From Brassica napus (taxonomy: Eukaryota; Streptophyta; Magnoliopsida; Brassicales; Brassicaceae): DNA of 64,000 nt. Every line of letters begins with the position of its first letter. Position 1 is the first letter of the stretch. Below are positions 10,602-21,887 of this stretch, piece after piece. The translations under genes and the position numbers were made by a program. The notes beneath the pieces were generated by a model. The model did not search any database and was not told where the DNA came from. It was given only the letters and a program-made list of their open reading frames with translations. The stretch is from the NCBI RefSeq assembly GCF_020379485.1, contig NW_026016731.1, positions 1 through 64,000 of the forward strand, read 5' to 3'.

Positions 10602-13600
10602 GATTCATCCTGGTTTGATTGGAACGACGAAGAAGCTGTGCTATTCCCAAACTGGGAAACTGGAATCACCTGATTTGAAAGTGGGATAACTTCTTCATGC
10701 CAACTCCTATGAGATTTATTCAACTTCCTGGTGATTTTCCACCACTTTATGTATCCAAATCAAGCTTCTTACAAAGAGATTCATCCTGGTTTGATTGGAA
10801 CGACGAAGAAGCTGTGCTATTCCCAAACTGGGAAACTGGAATCACCTGATTTGAAAGTGGGATAACTTCTTCATGCCAACTCCTATGAGATTTATTCAAC
10901 TTCCTGGTGATTCTCCACCACTTTTATCCAAATCAAGCTTCTTAAAAGAGATTCATCCTGGTTTGATTGGAACGACGAAGAAGCTGTGCTATTCCCAAAC
11001 TGGGAAACTGGAATCACCTGATTTGAAAGTGGGATAACTTCTTCATCCCAACTCCTATGAGATTTATTCAACTTCCTGGTGATTCTCCACCACTTTATGT
11101 ATCCAAATCAAGCTTCTCACAAAGTTATTCATCCTGGTTTATTGGAACGACGAAGAAGCTGTGCTATTCCCAAACTGGGAAACTGGAATCACCTGATTTG
11201 AAAGTGGGATAACTTCTTCATGCCAACTCCTATGAGATTTATTCAACTTCCTGGTGATTCTCCACCACTTTATGTATCCAAATCAAGCTTCTTACAAAGA
11301 GATTCATCCTGGTTTGATTGGAACGACGAAGAAGCTGTGCTATTCCCAAACTGGGAAACTGGAATCACCTGATTTGAAAGTGGGATAACTTCTTCATCCC
11401 AACTCCTATGAGATTTATTCAACTTCCTGGTGATTCTCCACCACTTTATGTATCCAAATCAAGCTTCTTACAAAGAGATTCATCCTGGTTTGATTGGAAC
11501 GACGAAGAAGCTGTGCTATTCCCAAACTGGGAAACTGGAATCACCTGATTTGAAAGTGGGATAACTTCTTCATGCCAACTCCTATGAGATTTATTCAACT
11601 TCCTGGTGATTCTCCACCACTTTATGTATCCAAATCAAGCTTCTTACAAAGAGATTCATCCTGGTTTGATTGGAACGACGAAGAAGCTGTGCTATTCCCA
11701 AACTGGGAAACTGGAATCACCTGATTTGAAAGTGGGATAACTTCTTCATGCCAACTCCTATGAGATTTATTCAACTTCCTGGTGATTCTCACCACTTTAT
11801 GTATCCAAATCAAGCTTCTTACAAAGAGATTCATCCTGGTTTGATTGGAACGACGAAGAAGCTGTGCTATTCCCAAACTGGGAACTGGAATCACCTGATT
11901 TGAAAGTGGGATAACTTCTTCATGCCCAACTCCTATGAGATTTATTCAACTTCCTGGTGATTCTCCACCACTTTATGTATCCAAATCAAGCTTCTTACAA
12001 GTGATTCATCCTGGTTTGATTGGAACGACGAAGAAGCTGTGCTATTCCCAAACTGGGAAACTGGAATCACCTGATTTGAAAGGGGATAACTTCTTCATGC
12101 CAACTCCTATGAGATTTATTCAACTTCCTGGTGATTCTCCACCACTTTATGTATCCAAATCAAGCTTCTTACAAAGAGATTCATCCTGGTTTGATTGGAA
12201 CGACGAAGAAGCTGTGCTATTCCCAACTGGGAAACTGGAATCACCTGATTTGAAAGTGGGATAACTTCTTCATCCAACTCCTATGAGATTTATTCAACTT
12301 CCTGGTGATTCTCCACCACTTTATGTATCCAAATCAAGCTTCTTACAAAGAGATTCATCCTGGTTTGATTGGAACGACGAAGAAGCTGTGCTATTCCCAA
12401 ACTGGGAAACTGGAATCACCTGATTTGAAAGTGGATAACTTCTTCATGCCAACTCCTATGAGATTTATTCAACTTCCTGGTGATTCTCCACCACTTTATG
12501 TATCCAAATCAAGCTTCTTACAAAGTGATTCATCCTGGTTTGATTGGAACGACGAAGAAGCTGTGCTATTCCCAAACTGGGAAACTGGAATCACCTGATT
12601 TGAAAGTGGGATAACTTCTTCATGCCAACTCCTATGAGATTTATTCAACTTCCTGGTGATTCTCCACCACTTTATGTATCCAAATCAAGCTTCTTAAAAG
12701 TGATTCATCCTGGTTTGATTGGAACGACGAAGAAGCTGTGCTATTCCCAAACTGGGAAACTGGAATCACCTGATTTGAAAGTGGGATAACTTCTTCATCC
12801 AACTCCTATGAGATTTTTTCAACTTTCCTGGTGATTCTCCACCACTTTATGTATCCAAATCAAGCTTCTCAAAAGTGATTCATCCTGGTTTGATTGGAAC
12901 GACGAAGAAGCTGTGCTATTCCCAAACTGGGAAACTGGAATCACCTGATTTGAAAGTGGGATAACTTCTTCATGCCAACTCCTATAGATTTATTCAACTT
13001 CCTGGTGATTCTCCACCACTTTATGTATCCAAATCAAGCTTCTTACAAAGAGATTCATCCTGGTTTGATTGGAACGACGAAGAAGCTGTGCTATTCCCAA
13101 ACTGGGAAACTGGAATCACCTGATTTGAAAGTGGGATAACTTCTTCATCCCAACTCCTATGAGATTTATTCAACTTCCTGGTGATTCTCCACCACTTTAT
13201 GTATCCAAATCAAGCTTCTTACAAAGAGATTCATCCTGGTTTGATTGGAACGACGAAGAAGCTGTGCTATTCCCAAACTGGGAAACTGGAATCACCTGAT
13301 TTGAAAGTGGGATAACTTCTTCATGCCAACTCCTATGAGATTTATTCAACTTCCTGGTGATTCTCCACCACTTTATGTATCCAAATCAAGCTTCTTAAAA
13401 AGAGATTCATCCTGGTTTGATTGGAACGACGAAGAAGCTGTGCTATTCCCAAACTGGGAAACTGGAATCACCTGATTTGAAAGTGGGATAACTTCTTCAT
13501 CCCAACTCCTATGAGATTTATTCAACTTCCTGGTGATTCTCCACCACTTTATGTATCCAAATCAAGCTTCTCAAAAGTGATTCCCTGGTTTGATTGGAAC

Positions 13601-16587
13601 GACGAAGAAGCTGTGCTATTCCCAAACTGGGAAACTGGAATCACCTGATTTGAAAGTGGGATAACTTCTTCATGCCAACTCCTATGAGATTTATTCAACT
13701 TCCTGGTGATTCTCCACCACTTTATGTATCCAAATCAAGCTTCTTACAAAGAGATTCATCCTGGTTTGATTGGAACGACGAAGAAGCTGTGCTATTCCCA
13801 AACTGGGAAACTGGAATCACCTGATTTGAAAGTGGGATAACTTCTTCATCCCAACTCCTATGAGATTTATTCAACTTCCTGGTGATTCTCCACCACTTTA
13901 TGTATCCAAATCAAGCTTCTTACAAAGAGATTCATCCTGGTTTGATTGGAACGACGAAGAAGCTGTGCTATTCCCAAACTGGAAACTGGAATCACCTGAT
14001 TTGAAAGTGGGATAACTTCTTCATGCCAACTCCTATGAGATTTATTCAACTTCCTGGTGATTCTCCACCACTTTATGTATCCAAATCAAGCTTCTTACAA
14101 AGTGATTCATCCTGGTTTGATTGGAACGACGAAGAAGCTGTGCTATTCCCAAACTGGGAAACTGGAATCACCTGATTTGAAAGTGGGATAACTTCTTCAT
14201 GCCAACTCCTATGAGATTTATTCAACTTCCTGGTGATTCTCCACCACTTTATGTATCCAAATCAAGCTTCTTAAAAGTGATTCATCCTGGTTTGATTGGA
14301 ACGACGATGAAGCTGTGCTATTCCCCAACTGGGAAACTGGAATCACCTGATTTGAAAGTGGGATAACTTCTTCATCCCAACTCCTATGAGATTTATTCAA
14401 CTTCCTGGTGATTCTCCACCACTTTATGTATCCAAATCAAGCTTCTCACAAAGTTTATCATCTTGGTTTGATTGGAACGACGAAGAAGCTGTGCTATTCC
14501 CAAACTGGGAAACTGGAATCACCTGATTTGAAAGTGGGATAACTTCTTCATGCCAACTCCTATGAGATTTATTCAACTTCCTGGTGATTCTCCACCACTT
14601 TATGTATCCAAATCAAGCTTCTTACAAAGAGATTCATCCTGGTTTGATTGGAACGACGAAGAAGCTGTGCTATTCCCAAACTGGGAAACTGGAATCACCT
14701 GATTTGAAAGTGGGATAACTTCTTCATCCCAACTCCTATGAGATTTATTCAACTTCCTGGTGATTCTCCACCACTTTATGTATCCAAATCAAGCTTCTTA
14801 CAAAGAGATTCATCCTGGTTTGATTGGAACGACGAAGAAGCTGTGCTATTCCAAAACTGGGAACTGGAATCACCTGATTTGAAAGTGGGATAACTTCTTC
14901 ATGCCAACTCCTATGAGATTTATTCAACTTCCTGGAGATCTTCCTCCAACTTTATGTATCCAAATCAAGTTTCTTACAAAGAGATTCATCCTGGTTTGAT
15001 TGGAACGACGAAGAAGCTGTGCTATTCCCAAACTGGGAAACTGAAATCACGATTTTTGAAAGGGGATAACTTCTACATGCCAACTCCTATGAGATTTATT
15101 CAACTTCCTGGTGATTTTCTCCACCACTTTATGTATCCAAATCAAGCTTCTTAAAAGAGATTCATCCTGGTTTGATTGGAACGACGAAGAAGCTGTGCTA
15201 TTCCCAAACTGGAAACTGGAATCACCTGATTTGAAAGTGGGATAACTTCTTCATCCCAACTCCTATGAGATTTATTCAACTTCCTGGTGATTCTCCACCA
15301 CTTATGTATCCAAATCAAGCTTCTCAAAAAGTTATTCATCCTGGTTTGATTGGAACGGCGAAGAAGCTGTGCTATTCCCAAACTGGGAAACTGGAATCAC
15401 CTGATTTGAAAGTGGGATAACTTCTTCATCCCAACTCCTATGAGATTTATTCAACTTCCTGGTGATTCTCCACCCACTTTATGTATCCAAATCAAGCTTC
15501 TTAAAAAGTGATTCATCTGGTTTGATTGGAACGACGAAGAAGCTGTGCTATTCCCAAACTGGGAAACTGGAATCAACTGATTTGAAAGTGGGATAACTTC
15601 TTCATGCCAACTCCTATGAGATTTATTCAACTTCCTGGTGATTCTCCACCACTTTACGTATCCAAATCAAGCTTCTTACAAAGAGATTCATCCTGGTTTG
15701 ATTGAACGACGAAGAAGCTGTGCTATTCCAAACTGGGAAACTGGAATCACCTGATTTGAAATGGGATAACTTCTTCTGCCAACTCCTATGAGATTTATTC
15801 AACTTCCTGGTGATTCTCCACCACTTTATGTATCCAAATCAAGCTTCTTAAAAAGAGATTCATCCTGGTTTGATTGGAACGACGAAAAGCTGTGCTATTC
15901 CCAAACTGGGAAACTGGAATCACTTGATTTGAAAGTGGGATAACTTCTTCATCCCACTCCTATGAGATTTATTCAACTTCCTGGTGATTCTCCACCACTT
16001 TATGTATCCAAATCAAGCTTCTTACAAGAGATTCATCCTGGTTTGATTGGAACGACGAAGAAGCTGTGCAATTCCCAAACTGGGAAACTGGAATCACCTG
16101 ATTTGAAAAGGGGATAACTTCTTCCTGCAAACTCCTATGAGATTTATTCAACTTCCTGGTGATTCTCCACCACTTTATGTATCCAAATCAAGCTTCTTAA
16201 AAAGAGATTCATCCTGGTTTGATTGGAACGGCGAAGAAGCTGTGCTATTCCCAAACTGGGAAACTGGAATCACCTGATTTGAAAGTGGGATAACTTCTTC
16301 ATCCCAACTCCTATGAGATTTATTCAACTTCCTGGTGATTCTCCCACTTTATGTATCCAAATAAAGCTTCTTACAAAGAGATTCATCCTGGTTTGATTGG
16401 AACGACGACGAAGCTTTCTATTACCAAACTGGGAAACTGGAATCAACTGATTTGAAAGTGGGATAACTTCTTCATGCCAACTCCTATGAGATTTATTCAA
16501 CTTCCTGGTGATTCTCCACCACTTTACGTATCCAAATCAAGCTTCTTACAAAGAGATTCATCCTTGTTTGATTGGATCGACGAAGAA
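10602..16587 (+). repeat. Centromeric satellite family A (CentBr2-like), about 34 monomers
   Basis: These are head-to-tail 176-bp monomers; for example, GATTCATCCTGG recurs at 10602 and 10778. Each has a HindIII site. Variant positions are not random: the diagnostic AGCTTCTC (instead of AGCTTCTT) occurs at 11111, 12863, 13565, 14440 and 15318, and CATGCC/CATCCC alternate in several stretches, giving a weak 4-5-monomer higher-order pattern. Divergence and indels rise after about 14,930. The array ends inside a monomer at E3. No gene is seen; the open frames of up to about 110 codons here are by-products of the repeat. Confidence 0.93.
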
Positions 16588-17180
16588 TATAAGTTTTAGA
16601 GAATCTGAGTTTGATATAAGGAAAGAAAGAGATTAGAAAGAGTCTAGAGGTGATTTAGAACGAGTTTAGCTAAGAGTTTAGTGGATGATCATGATTGAGA
16701 GCCTTTGAGTCTAAGAGAGTGTTTTAGTGTCAAGAACTGTCTGATCTTTTATTAAGAGCATGAGTTACAATATATAGTGTGAGCATACAAGGGTTTTCGA
16801 AATCCAGAGAAGACTAAAGCATGTGAGGTCAATGTGGAAAGGATAAGCTCATTTGAACTAGCCAATTAGCTTCTCCACATGCGCGGAGTATCTAGCATCT
16901 TGGACCGAGATGCTCTTGCCTTTCCAGCTGTTCCAGCCTGTCAAGGCGCGCTCTTCCTTATCCCTCAACGGTCTGATCCATCCAGGTAAGTTCCTTCCCT
17001 TCCCATAAGTTACCCCAAGTAACTTCTTTACTCTGGTCAATGTTTTACTCATCTCCATGTGTACGGATGGTACGGTCATGTACGGACAGTACGGACCTTA
17101 CCCAAACCTTCCCAAGATTCAACTCATCTCCTTAGTCTCAACTCCTCACTTGCTCCACATATACTCAACTCATCTCAACA
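16588..17180 (-). repeat. E3 3' LTR (593 bp)
   Basis: On the minus strand it runs from TGTTGAGATG (17180) to ACTTATA (16588). Four GTACGG motifs at 17061, 17070, 17080 and 17089 are spaced 9-10 bp apart. Confidence 0.93.
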
Positions 17181-17189
17181 CTCCCCCTC

Positions 17190-17287
17190 AAGCTTAGCTT
17201 TGTGAAAGTCTAAGCTTGGATAGCCATGAGATCTTCCTCATTAAAAACCTTACCAAAGAAACCCATTGGGACAAAACTTTGATAAGG
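17190..17287 (-). other. E3 3' structured region near PPT
   Basis: CCTTACCAAAG (17248-17258) pairs with CTTTGATAAGG (17277-17287) around CCCATTGGG. Two positions in each arm differ from E6 and both changes preserve pairing. A 9-bp CAAGCTTAG/CTAAGCTTG stem lies beside the purine tract. Confidence 0.75.
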
Positions 17288-17318
17288 GAAAAAGAGTAAA
17301 GACCTCATAGCTAAGGGC

Positions 17319-19040
17319 TTAGCTCCTTCTTGTGAGATCAATGAGTCCTAGCCGGCTATGAATGGACTCAATTGTCTTCTGCCTTGCTGCCTTTGTGAAC
17401 ACATCTGCTAGCTGATCTTCACTTCTCGTGTAACATGGCAAGATGACTCCAAGAAGAATCATTTGCCTCACCTTGTGACAATCTACTTCAATGTGCTTGG
17501 TTCTCTCATGGAAGACTGAGTTGGTGGCAATGTGTATAGCAGCCTGGTTGTCGCAATGCATGGTCATTGGAGTGGATTGAATAATCTCCAAGTGCTTCAG
17601 TATCCCTTTGATCCATACAAGCTCATTAGTCAGCTTCAGCATGGCTCGGTATTCAGCTTCAGCACTTGAGCATGAGACCACCTTCTGCTTCTTACTCTTC
17701 CAAGTTACTAAGTTCCCTCCAATGAATGTGCAGTAGCCGGTTGTGGACCTTCTATCTGCTCTATCTCCTGCCCAATCCGCATCACAGTAGCCTACAACTT
17801 CAGTACTCCCATTACACCCCATCCACACTCCTTGATCCGCTGAGCCATTAAGATACATCAAGAGCCGGTTCACCATTCCCCAATGATGTTCTTTTGGAAT
17901 TTGCATATGCTGACTCACCTGATTCACAGCAAAACAAATATCAGGACGTGTGATGGTTAGGTATATGAGCTTACCCACTAGCTTTCTATAAAGCTTTGCA
18001 TCCTTGAATGGTGGACTGTCTTCAATCTCCCCCTCACGTGGAACCTTGTATCCATCTTCCAAGGGAGTCTTGGCCGTCTTTCCATCAAGCTTACCTGCAT
18101 CTTTCAACAGATCAAGTGTATACTTTCTTTGGGATAGAAACAAACCTTCCTTGGATCTACATATCTCAATCCCAAGGAAGTATTTCATCTCTCCCAAGTC
18201 TTTAATCTCAAAAACAGATTTAAGAAAGTCTTTAGTGGCTTGTATCTCTTCTTTATCACTACCTGTTATAATGATGTCATCTACATATACAAGTAGAACG
18301 ACAATACCTGAAGGTGTGTTGAGTGTAAAGAGAGTATGATCAAGCTCTGACTTCCTAAAGCCTCTTCCATTCAGAGTTGTGCTCAACTTGTTGTACCATG
18401 CCCTTGGTGATTGTTTCAGACCATAGATAGCTTTCTTTAGTCTGAGAACATTCCCTTTCTTCACCAAGTGCTCTAGACCAGGAGGAGGTAACATATACAC
18501 TTCATCTTCTAGTTCTCCTTGTAGGAATGCATTCTTTACATCCATTTGCCACAAGCCCCACTCAAGATTCACCGCAAGTGATAGGACAATCCTGATGGTA
18601 TGTAGCTTAGCAACTGGCGCAAATGTGTCTATATAATCCTCTCCATATGTTTGAGTGAATCCTCTTGCAACCAAGCGAGTCTTCTTTCTATCAATCTGTC
18701 CATTTGCTTGGTACTTGATTGTGAAGATCCATCTACTAGACACTGCTCTCTTTCCTTTAGGTAACTCACTCTCATACCAAGTGTCATTCTTGATCATTGC
18801 ATTGGATTCAGCTCCCACTGATTCCCTCCACTCCTTGTCCTTCATGGCTTCCTCATATGACTTTGGTACATGGCTCTCATCTAAGCTTACCATAAAGGCA
18901 CAATGTTCTTCTGGATAATGAGCAAAGGAACACACAGCTTGAGAAGGATGTTCCACAGCCTGGGCATTGTAGTACACTCTCGTGTTTACCCAGTTGGAAC
19001 TATCCTTTCTCACTCTGGTGCTTCTTCTCAATGGCTGCAC
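17319..19040 (-). CDS. E3 copia pol, C-terminal part: reverse transcriptase and RNase H
   Basis: This 573-codon open frame copies element RNA into DNA inside the cytoplasmic particle. Counting from 19040, residues 1-50 are the end of the linker. RT spans roughly 85-330, with the first catalytic Asp in QMDVKNAFL (D167) and the active-site YVDD at 252-255. RNase H covers about 440-560, with SSAEAEYRAM, DNQAAIHIA and KHIEVDCHKVR. It ends LTRRS at a stop at 17319. The first codon is GTG, so this is not an independent gene. It is the downstream part of the polyprotein, put out of frame with the upstream part by an 11-bp duplication at 19061-19082. Confidence 0.93.
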   Translation of the reverse strand: MQPLRRSTRVRKDSSNWVNTRVYYNAQAVEHPSQAVCSFAHYPEEHCAFMVSLDESHVPKSYEEAMKDKEWRESVGAESNAMIKNDTWYESELPKGKRAVSSRWIFTIKYQANGQIDRKKTRLVARGFTQTYGEDYIDTFAPVAKLHTIRIVLSLAVNLEWGLWQMDVKNAFLQGELEDEVYMLPPPGLEHLVKKGNVLRLKKAIYGLKQSPRAWYNKLSTTLNGRGFRKSELDHTLFTLNTPSGIVVLLVYVDDIIITGSDKEEIQATKDFLKSVFEIKDLGEMKYFLGIEICRSKEGLFLSQRKYTLDLLKDAGKLDGKTAKTPLEDGYKVPREGEIEDSPPFKDAKLYRKLVGKLIYLTITRPDICFAVNQVSQHMQIPKEHHWGMVNRLLMYLNGSADQGVWMGCNGSTEVVGYCDADWAGDRADRRSTTGYCTFIGGNLVTWKSKKQKVVSCSSAEAEYRAMLKLTNELVWIKGILKHLEIIQSTPMTMHCDNQAAIHIATNSVFHERTKHIEVDCHKVRQMILLGVILPCYTRSEDQLADVFTKAARQKTIESIHSRLGLIDLTRRS

Positions 19041-21793
19041 CGCCGGCTCTGTTTCAGGTTCAGTTGTAGTTCAGTTGTAGTTGCATTAGTTTCCTCCTCT
19101 TGATCTTGGCTTGGTACCTCCCTATCTTCCTGCATCATACTTTGATCATGATCACCTGAGCCTTCTTGATCATGGCTTTCAACATGTACTTCAGCTGGTT
19201 CAGGTGTGTTTTCCCCCCCATGATCTAAGTTTGATGCCTCGGTAGGTTGTGTGGTTGTTGTACTGCGTCTCTCCTTCGGATCCTGGGTAGTATGTATCCC
19301 AAGCCCCTCTAGAATACTTCTAAGGCTGGCCGCTCTATCTGACTCTCTTGTCAATTCTAGCAGCTCATCTTGATTCTTTTCCTCATAGAACCCCTTAGCT
19401 TCAATGAACTTTACATCTCTAGAGACTAGAACTCTTCGAGTAGTAGGATCATAGCACTTGTAACCCTTTTGAGTAGTAGAGTAGCCAACAAACATAGCTC
19501 TTGTGCTGGTTGCTTCAAGCTTGTTTCTCAACTCTTTTGGCCTAAGGACAAAGCATAGACATCCAAAGATTCGCATATGCTCCAATGATGGCTTGTACTT
19601 GTTCAAGGCTTCAAAAGGGGACTGATCATGTAGAATCTTAGTTGGGATCCGGTTGATTAGATAACAAGATGTAGCCACAGCATCACTCCAAAACCTCTTA
19701 GGGACATTTGCTTGAAACATCATTGACCTTGCCACCTCCATGAGATGCCTATTCTTTCTCTCAGCCACTCCATTTTGCTGAGGAGTATAAGGACAACTCG
19801 TTTGGTGTAGTATCCCATGTTGTGCTAGATGTTGCTTGAAGGCTTGACCAGTGTATTCCCCACCATTATCTGATCTCAAAATTTTAATCTTGGCATTGTA
19901 ATGGTTAGTCACATAGTTTTGAAAATTTTTAAAAGCTTCAAGCACCCTATCTTTGGTTTGAATAAGTGTTATCCAGGTGTATTTCGATTTTTCATCTATG
20001 AATGTGACAAAGTATTTAAAACTATCCCTAGACAAGCAAGGAGCAGTCCAAACATCTGAGTGAATTAGATCAAAGCACTTGTCATAAACAGTAGATGAAA
20101 TGGGAAACACAGTTTTACAATGCTTGCCTAAAATGCAAGCTTCACAATCCTTATTTTCAAATACCACACCTGGTAACATTAAGTTTAAAGCTCTAACATG
20201 GGGATGACCTAGTCTAGCATGCCACAATGCATTTTTATTCATCATAGAAGCAGAAGTAAATGAGCATAAGTAATCAGAAACAGGAGCTAGTTCTTCAAGT
20301 AAATATAAATCTCCCTTGGTAACTCCTTTTCCAATCAATTGGCTGCTCTCAATATCCTGAAACTTCACCTCATTAGGACTGAATATAACATTGCAATTAA
20401 GGTCTGTAGTACACTTCTTTACAGATAATAGATTTGATGTGAAGTCAGGCATATAAAATGCTTTAGAGTCTTTATCAAACAATTTTAGCTTGCCAATTCC
20501 TCTAATTGGGATTTTATCTCCATTTGCAATCATGACATGTCCATTTGTAGGTTCAATGTCTCTAATCAAACTAGTATCACTAATCATATGATGAGATGCT
20601 CCTGAATCAACTACCAATGGTTTAAACAGATTGTGTGCAATATGAGACTGTCCTAGTATGCTAGTAGGTTTATAAACAATGCTTGAATGATCAGGTTCTC
20701 TAGCAATACTACACGATTCATATAGTGCACCAAAGGAGTAACCAAGAGTACCAAGTGTGTTACCATTCTCCTTTAGCATTTTGATGAGGGAGTCAAGGTC
20801 TGATCTCCTTAGGTACTCGTTCTCACGGTTGTTCTGAAGGCTCGGCTGAGGTGTGTAAGTCACCAGGGCCTTGCTATCTCCAGGCTCACGTGTCCCGCCC
20901 TCTCCAGCTTGGCCTGAGCTTCCAGCCACACTTGAACTTCCCGGCTCACTTCCAGCATACGAGACATTGGCTCTCCCATCTTTCTCTCTTGAGAACTTGG
21001 CCGGCTTCAGATGAGGATGTAAGATCCAGCACTGGTTCTTCTTGTGACCTTGTCTCTTGCAATGATCACAATTTCCCATGAACTTCTTTGCATCATACTG
21101 GTTAGAGCTCGCACGGTTTGCTTGCGGAACCTCAGCTTGGTTTGCAAGTGTGATCTCTCCTTTCCCTCCAAAGAGACCGATAGAACCTTCCTCCTTCTGA
21201 ACTTGTGCACACACTTCCTCAAGGTCAGGTAACTTCCCGGACCTCAGAATGTGTTTGATGAGACTGTTGTAGCTTGGATTCAGCGTGAGCAGCAACCCAA
21301 ACACCTTGTCCTGCTCGCGTCTCTCAGCCAGCTCATCTAGGTTGGTTGTGCCTGGCCTCAGCATCTCCAGTTCAGACCACAAGGCTCTGAACCTCCCAAG
21401 GTGCTTAGTAAACTCCATGTCCTCCTGTGTCAAGCTGTTGATAGCACGTTTCACTTCAAACACACGGCTCAAGTTTGAGATGTTACCATAAACCTTCTTT
21501 AGCGTGTCCCAAAGATCCTTTGCTGTCTCACAGTAGCTGTATGCCTCCAGGATAGACACTTCAAGAGACCGTTGGAGTATAGACATCACCAGCTGATCAT
21601 CTTGCTCCCACTTCTCTTCATCGCACTCGACAATCTCCTTGTCGCCTTCATAAGTAATGAGCTTTGGGGCTTCACTCTGTGTGATGTGTCCCCATAAACC
21701 CTTACTCCCCACTGCTGTCTTCACCAAACGAGACCACAAAAGGTAGTTACCCCCCTTGAGAGTAACCGGAACCACTGCCTTGTTGCTTTCCAT
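19028..21793 (-). CDS. E3 copia gag-protease-integrase polyprotein (N-terminal part)
   Basis: This is an open frame of 921 codons from an ATG at 21793, about 95 bases inside the PBS. Gag occupies about 1-330, with GGNYLLWSRLVKT at 14-26 and a CX2CX4HX4C RNA-binding knuckle (C242, C245, H250, C255). The aspartic protease has VVDSGASHH at 394-402 (catalytic D396). The integrase has an HHCC zinc finger (H526, H530, C550, C553) and a DD35E catalytic triad (D580, D642, E678, with 35 residues between the last two). A Glu/Thr-rich linker follows, and the last 15 or so residues are out of frame. Everything needed for particle assembly and integration is present. The frame ends early because of the 11-bp duplication, so RT is not reached without a frameshift. 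Confidence 0.94.
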   Translation of the reverse strand: MESNKAVVPVTLKGGNYLLWSRLVKTAVGSKGLWGHITQSEAPKLITYEGDKEIVECDEEKWEQDDQLVMSILQRSLEVSILEAYSYCETAKDLWDTLKKVYGNISNLSRVFEVKRAINSLTQEDMEFTKHLGRFRALWSELEMLRPGTTNLDELAERREQDKVFGLLLTLNPSYNSLIKHILRSGKLPDLEEVCAQVQKEEGSIGLFGGKGEITLANQAEVPQANRASSNQYDAKKFMGNCDHCKRQGHKKNQCWILHPHLKPAKFSREKDGRANVSYAGSEPGSSSVAGSSGQAGEGGTREPGDSKALVTYTPQPSLQNNRENEYLRRSDLDSLIKMLKENGNTLGTLGYSFGALYESCSIAREPDHSSIVYKPTSILGQSHIAHNLFKPLVVDSGASHHMISDTSLIRDIEPTNGHVMIANGDKIPIRGIGKLKLFDKDSKAFYMPDFTSNLLSVKKCTTDLNCNVIFSPNEVKFQDIESSQLIGKGVTKGDLYLLEELAPVSDYLCSFTSASMMNKNALWHARLGHPHVRALNLMLPGVVFENKDCEACILGKHCKTVFPISSTVYDKCFDLIHSDVWTAPCLSRDSFKYFVTFIDEKSKYTWITLIQTKDRVLEAFKNFQNYVTNHYNAKIKILRSDNGGEYTGQAFKQHLAQHGILHQTSCPYTPQQNGVAERKNRHLMEVARSMMFQANVPKRFWSDAVATSCYLINRIPTKILHDQSPFEALNKYKPSLEHMRIFGCLCFVLRPKELRNKLEATSTRAMFVGYSTTQKGYKCYDPTTRRVLVSRDVKFIEAKGFYEEKNQDELLELTRESDRAASLRSILEGLGIHTTQDPKERRSTTTTQPTEASNLDHGGENTPEPAEVHVESHDQEGSGDHDQSMMQEDREVPSQDQEEETNATTTELQLNLKQSRRCSH
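19061..19082. repeat. 11-bp tandem duplication that shifts the E3 frame
   Basis: CAGTTGTAGTT occurs twice back to back (19061-19071, 19072-19082). Eleven is not a multiple of three, so the duplication moves RT out of the Gag frame. The sequence on either side is otherwise open, and this is the only frame break seen between Gag and RNase H in E3. Confidence 0.92.
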
Positions 21794-21869
21794 TTCAGAA
21801 TCACCCGGATGAAAGCTAAGTGGCTAGTGTGTTCTTGAGTGTTCTAGTACTCAAACCCAGATTATGATG

Positions 21870-21887
21870 AACCTGGCTCTGATACCA
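21870..21887 (-). other. E3 primer binding site
   Basis: The complement reads TGGTATCAGAGCCAGGTT and abuts the 5' LTR directly. It is of initiator Met tRNA type. Confidence 0.9.

Noticed and set aside
10602..16587. Open frames of 60-110 codons in the satellites on both strands
   Set aside because: They repeat with the 176-bp monomer, have no start context or homology, and are broken by ordinary monomer variants. They are by-products of tandem repetition.
16858..17079. 73-codon frame in the E3 LTR, repeated at 22158-22379
   Set aside because: It is present identically in both LTRs with no recognisable domain. It is a chance frame in the U3 region.
19028..19040. Programmed frameshift between integrase and RT in E3
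   Set aside because: The frame change coincides with a perfect 11-bp tandem duplication, and E4 and related elements have no frame change there. A mutation explains it better.
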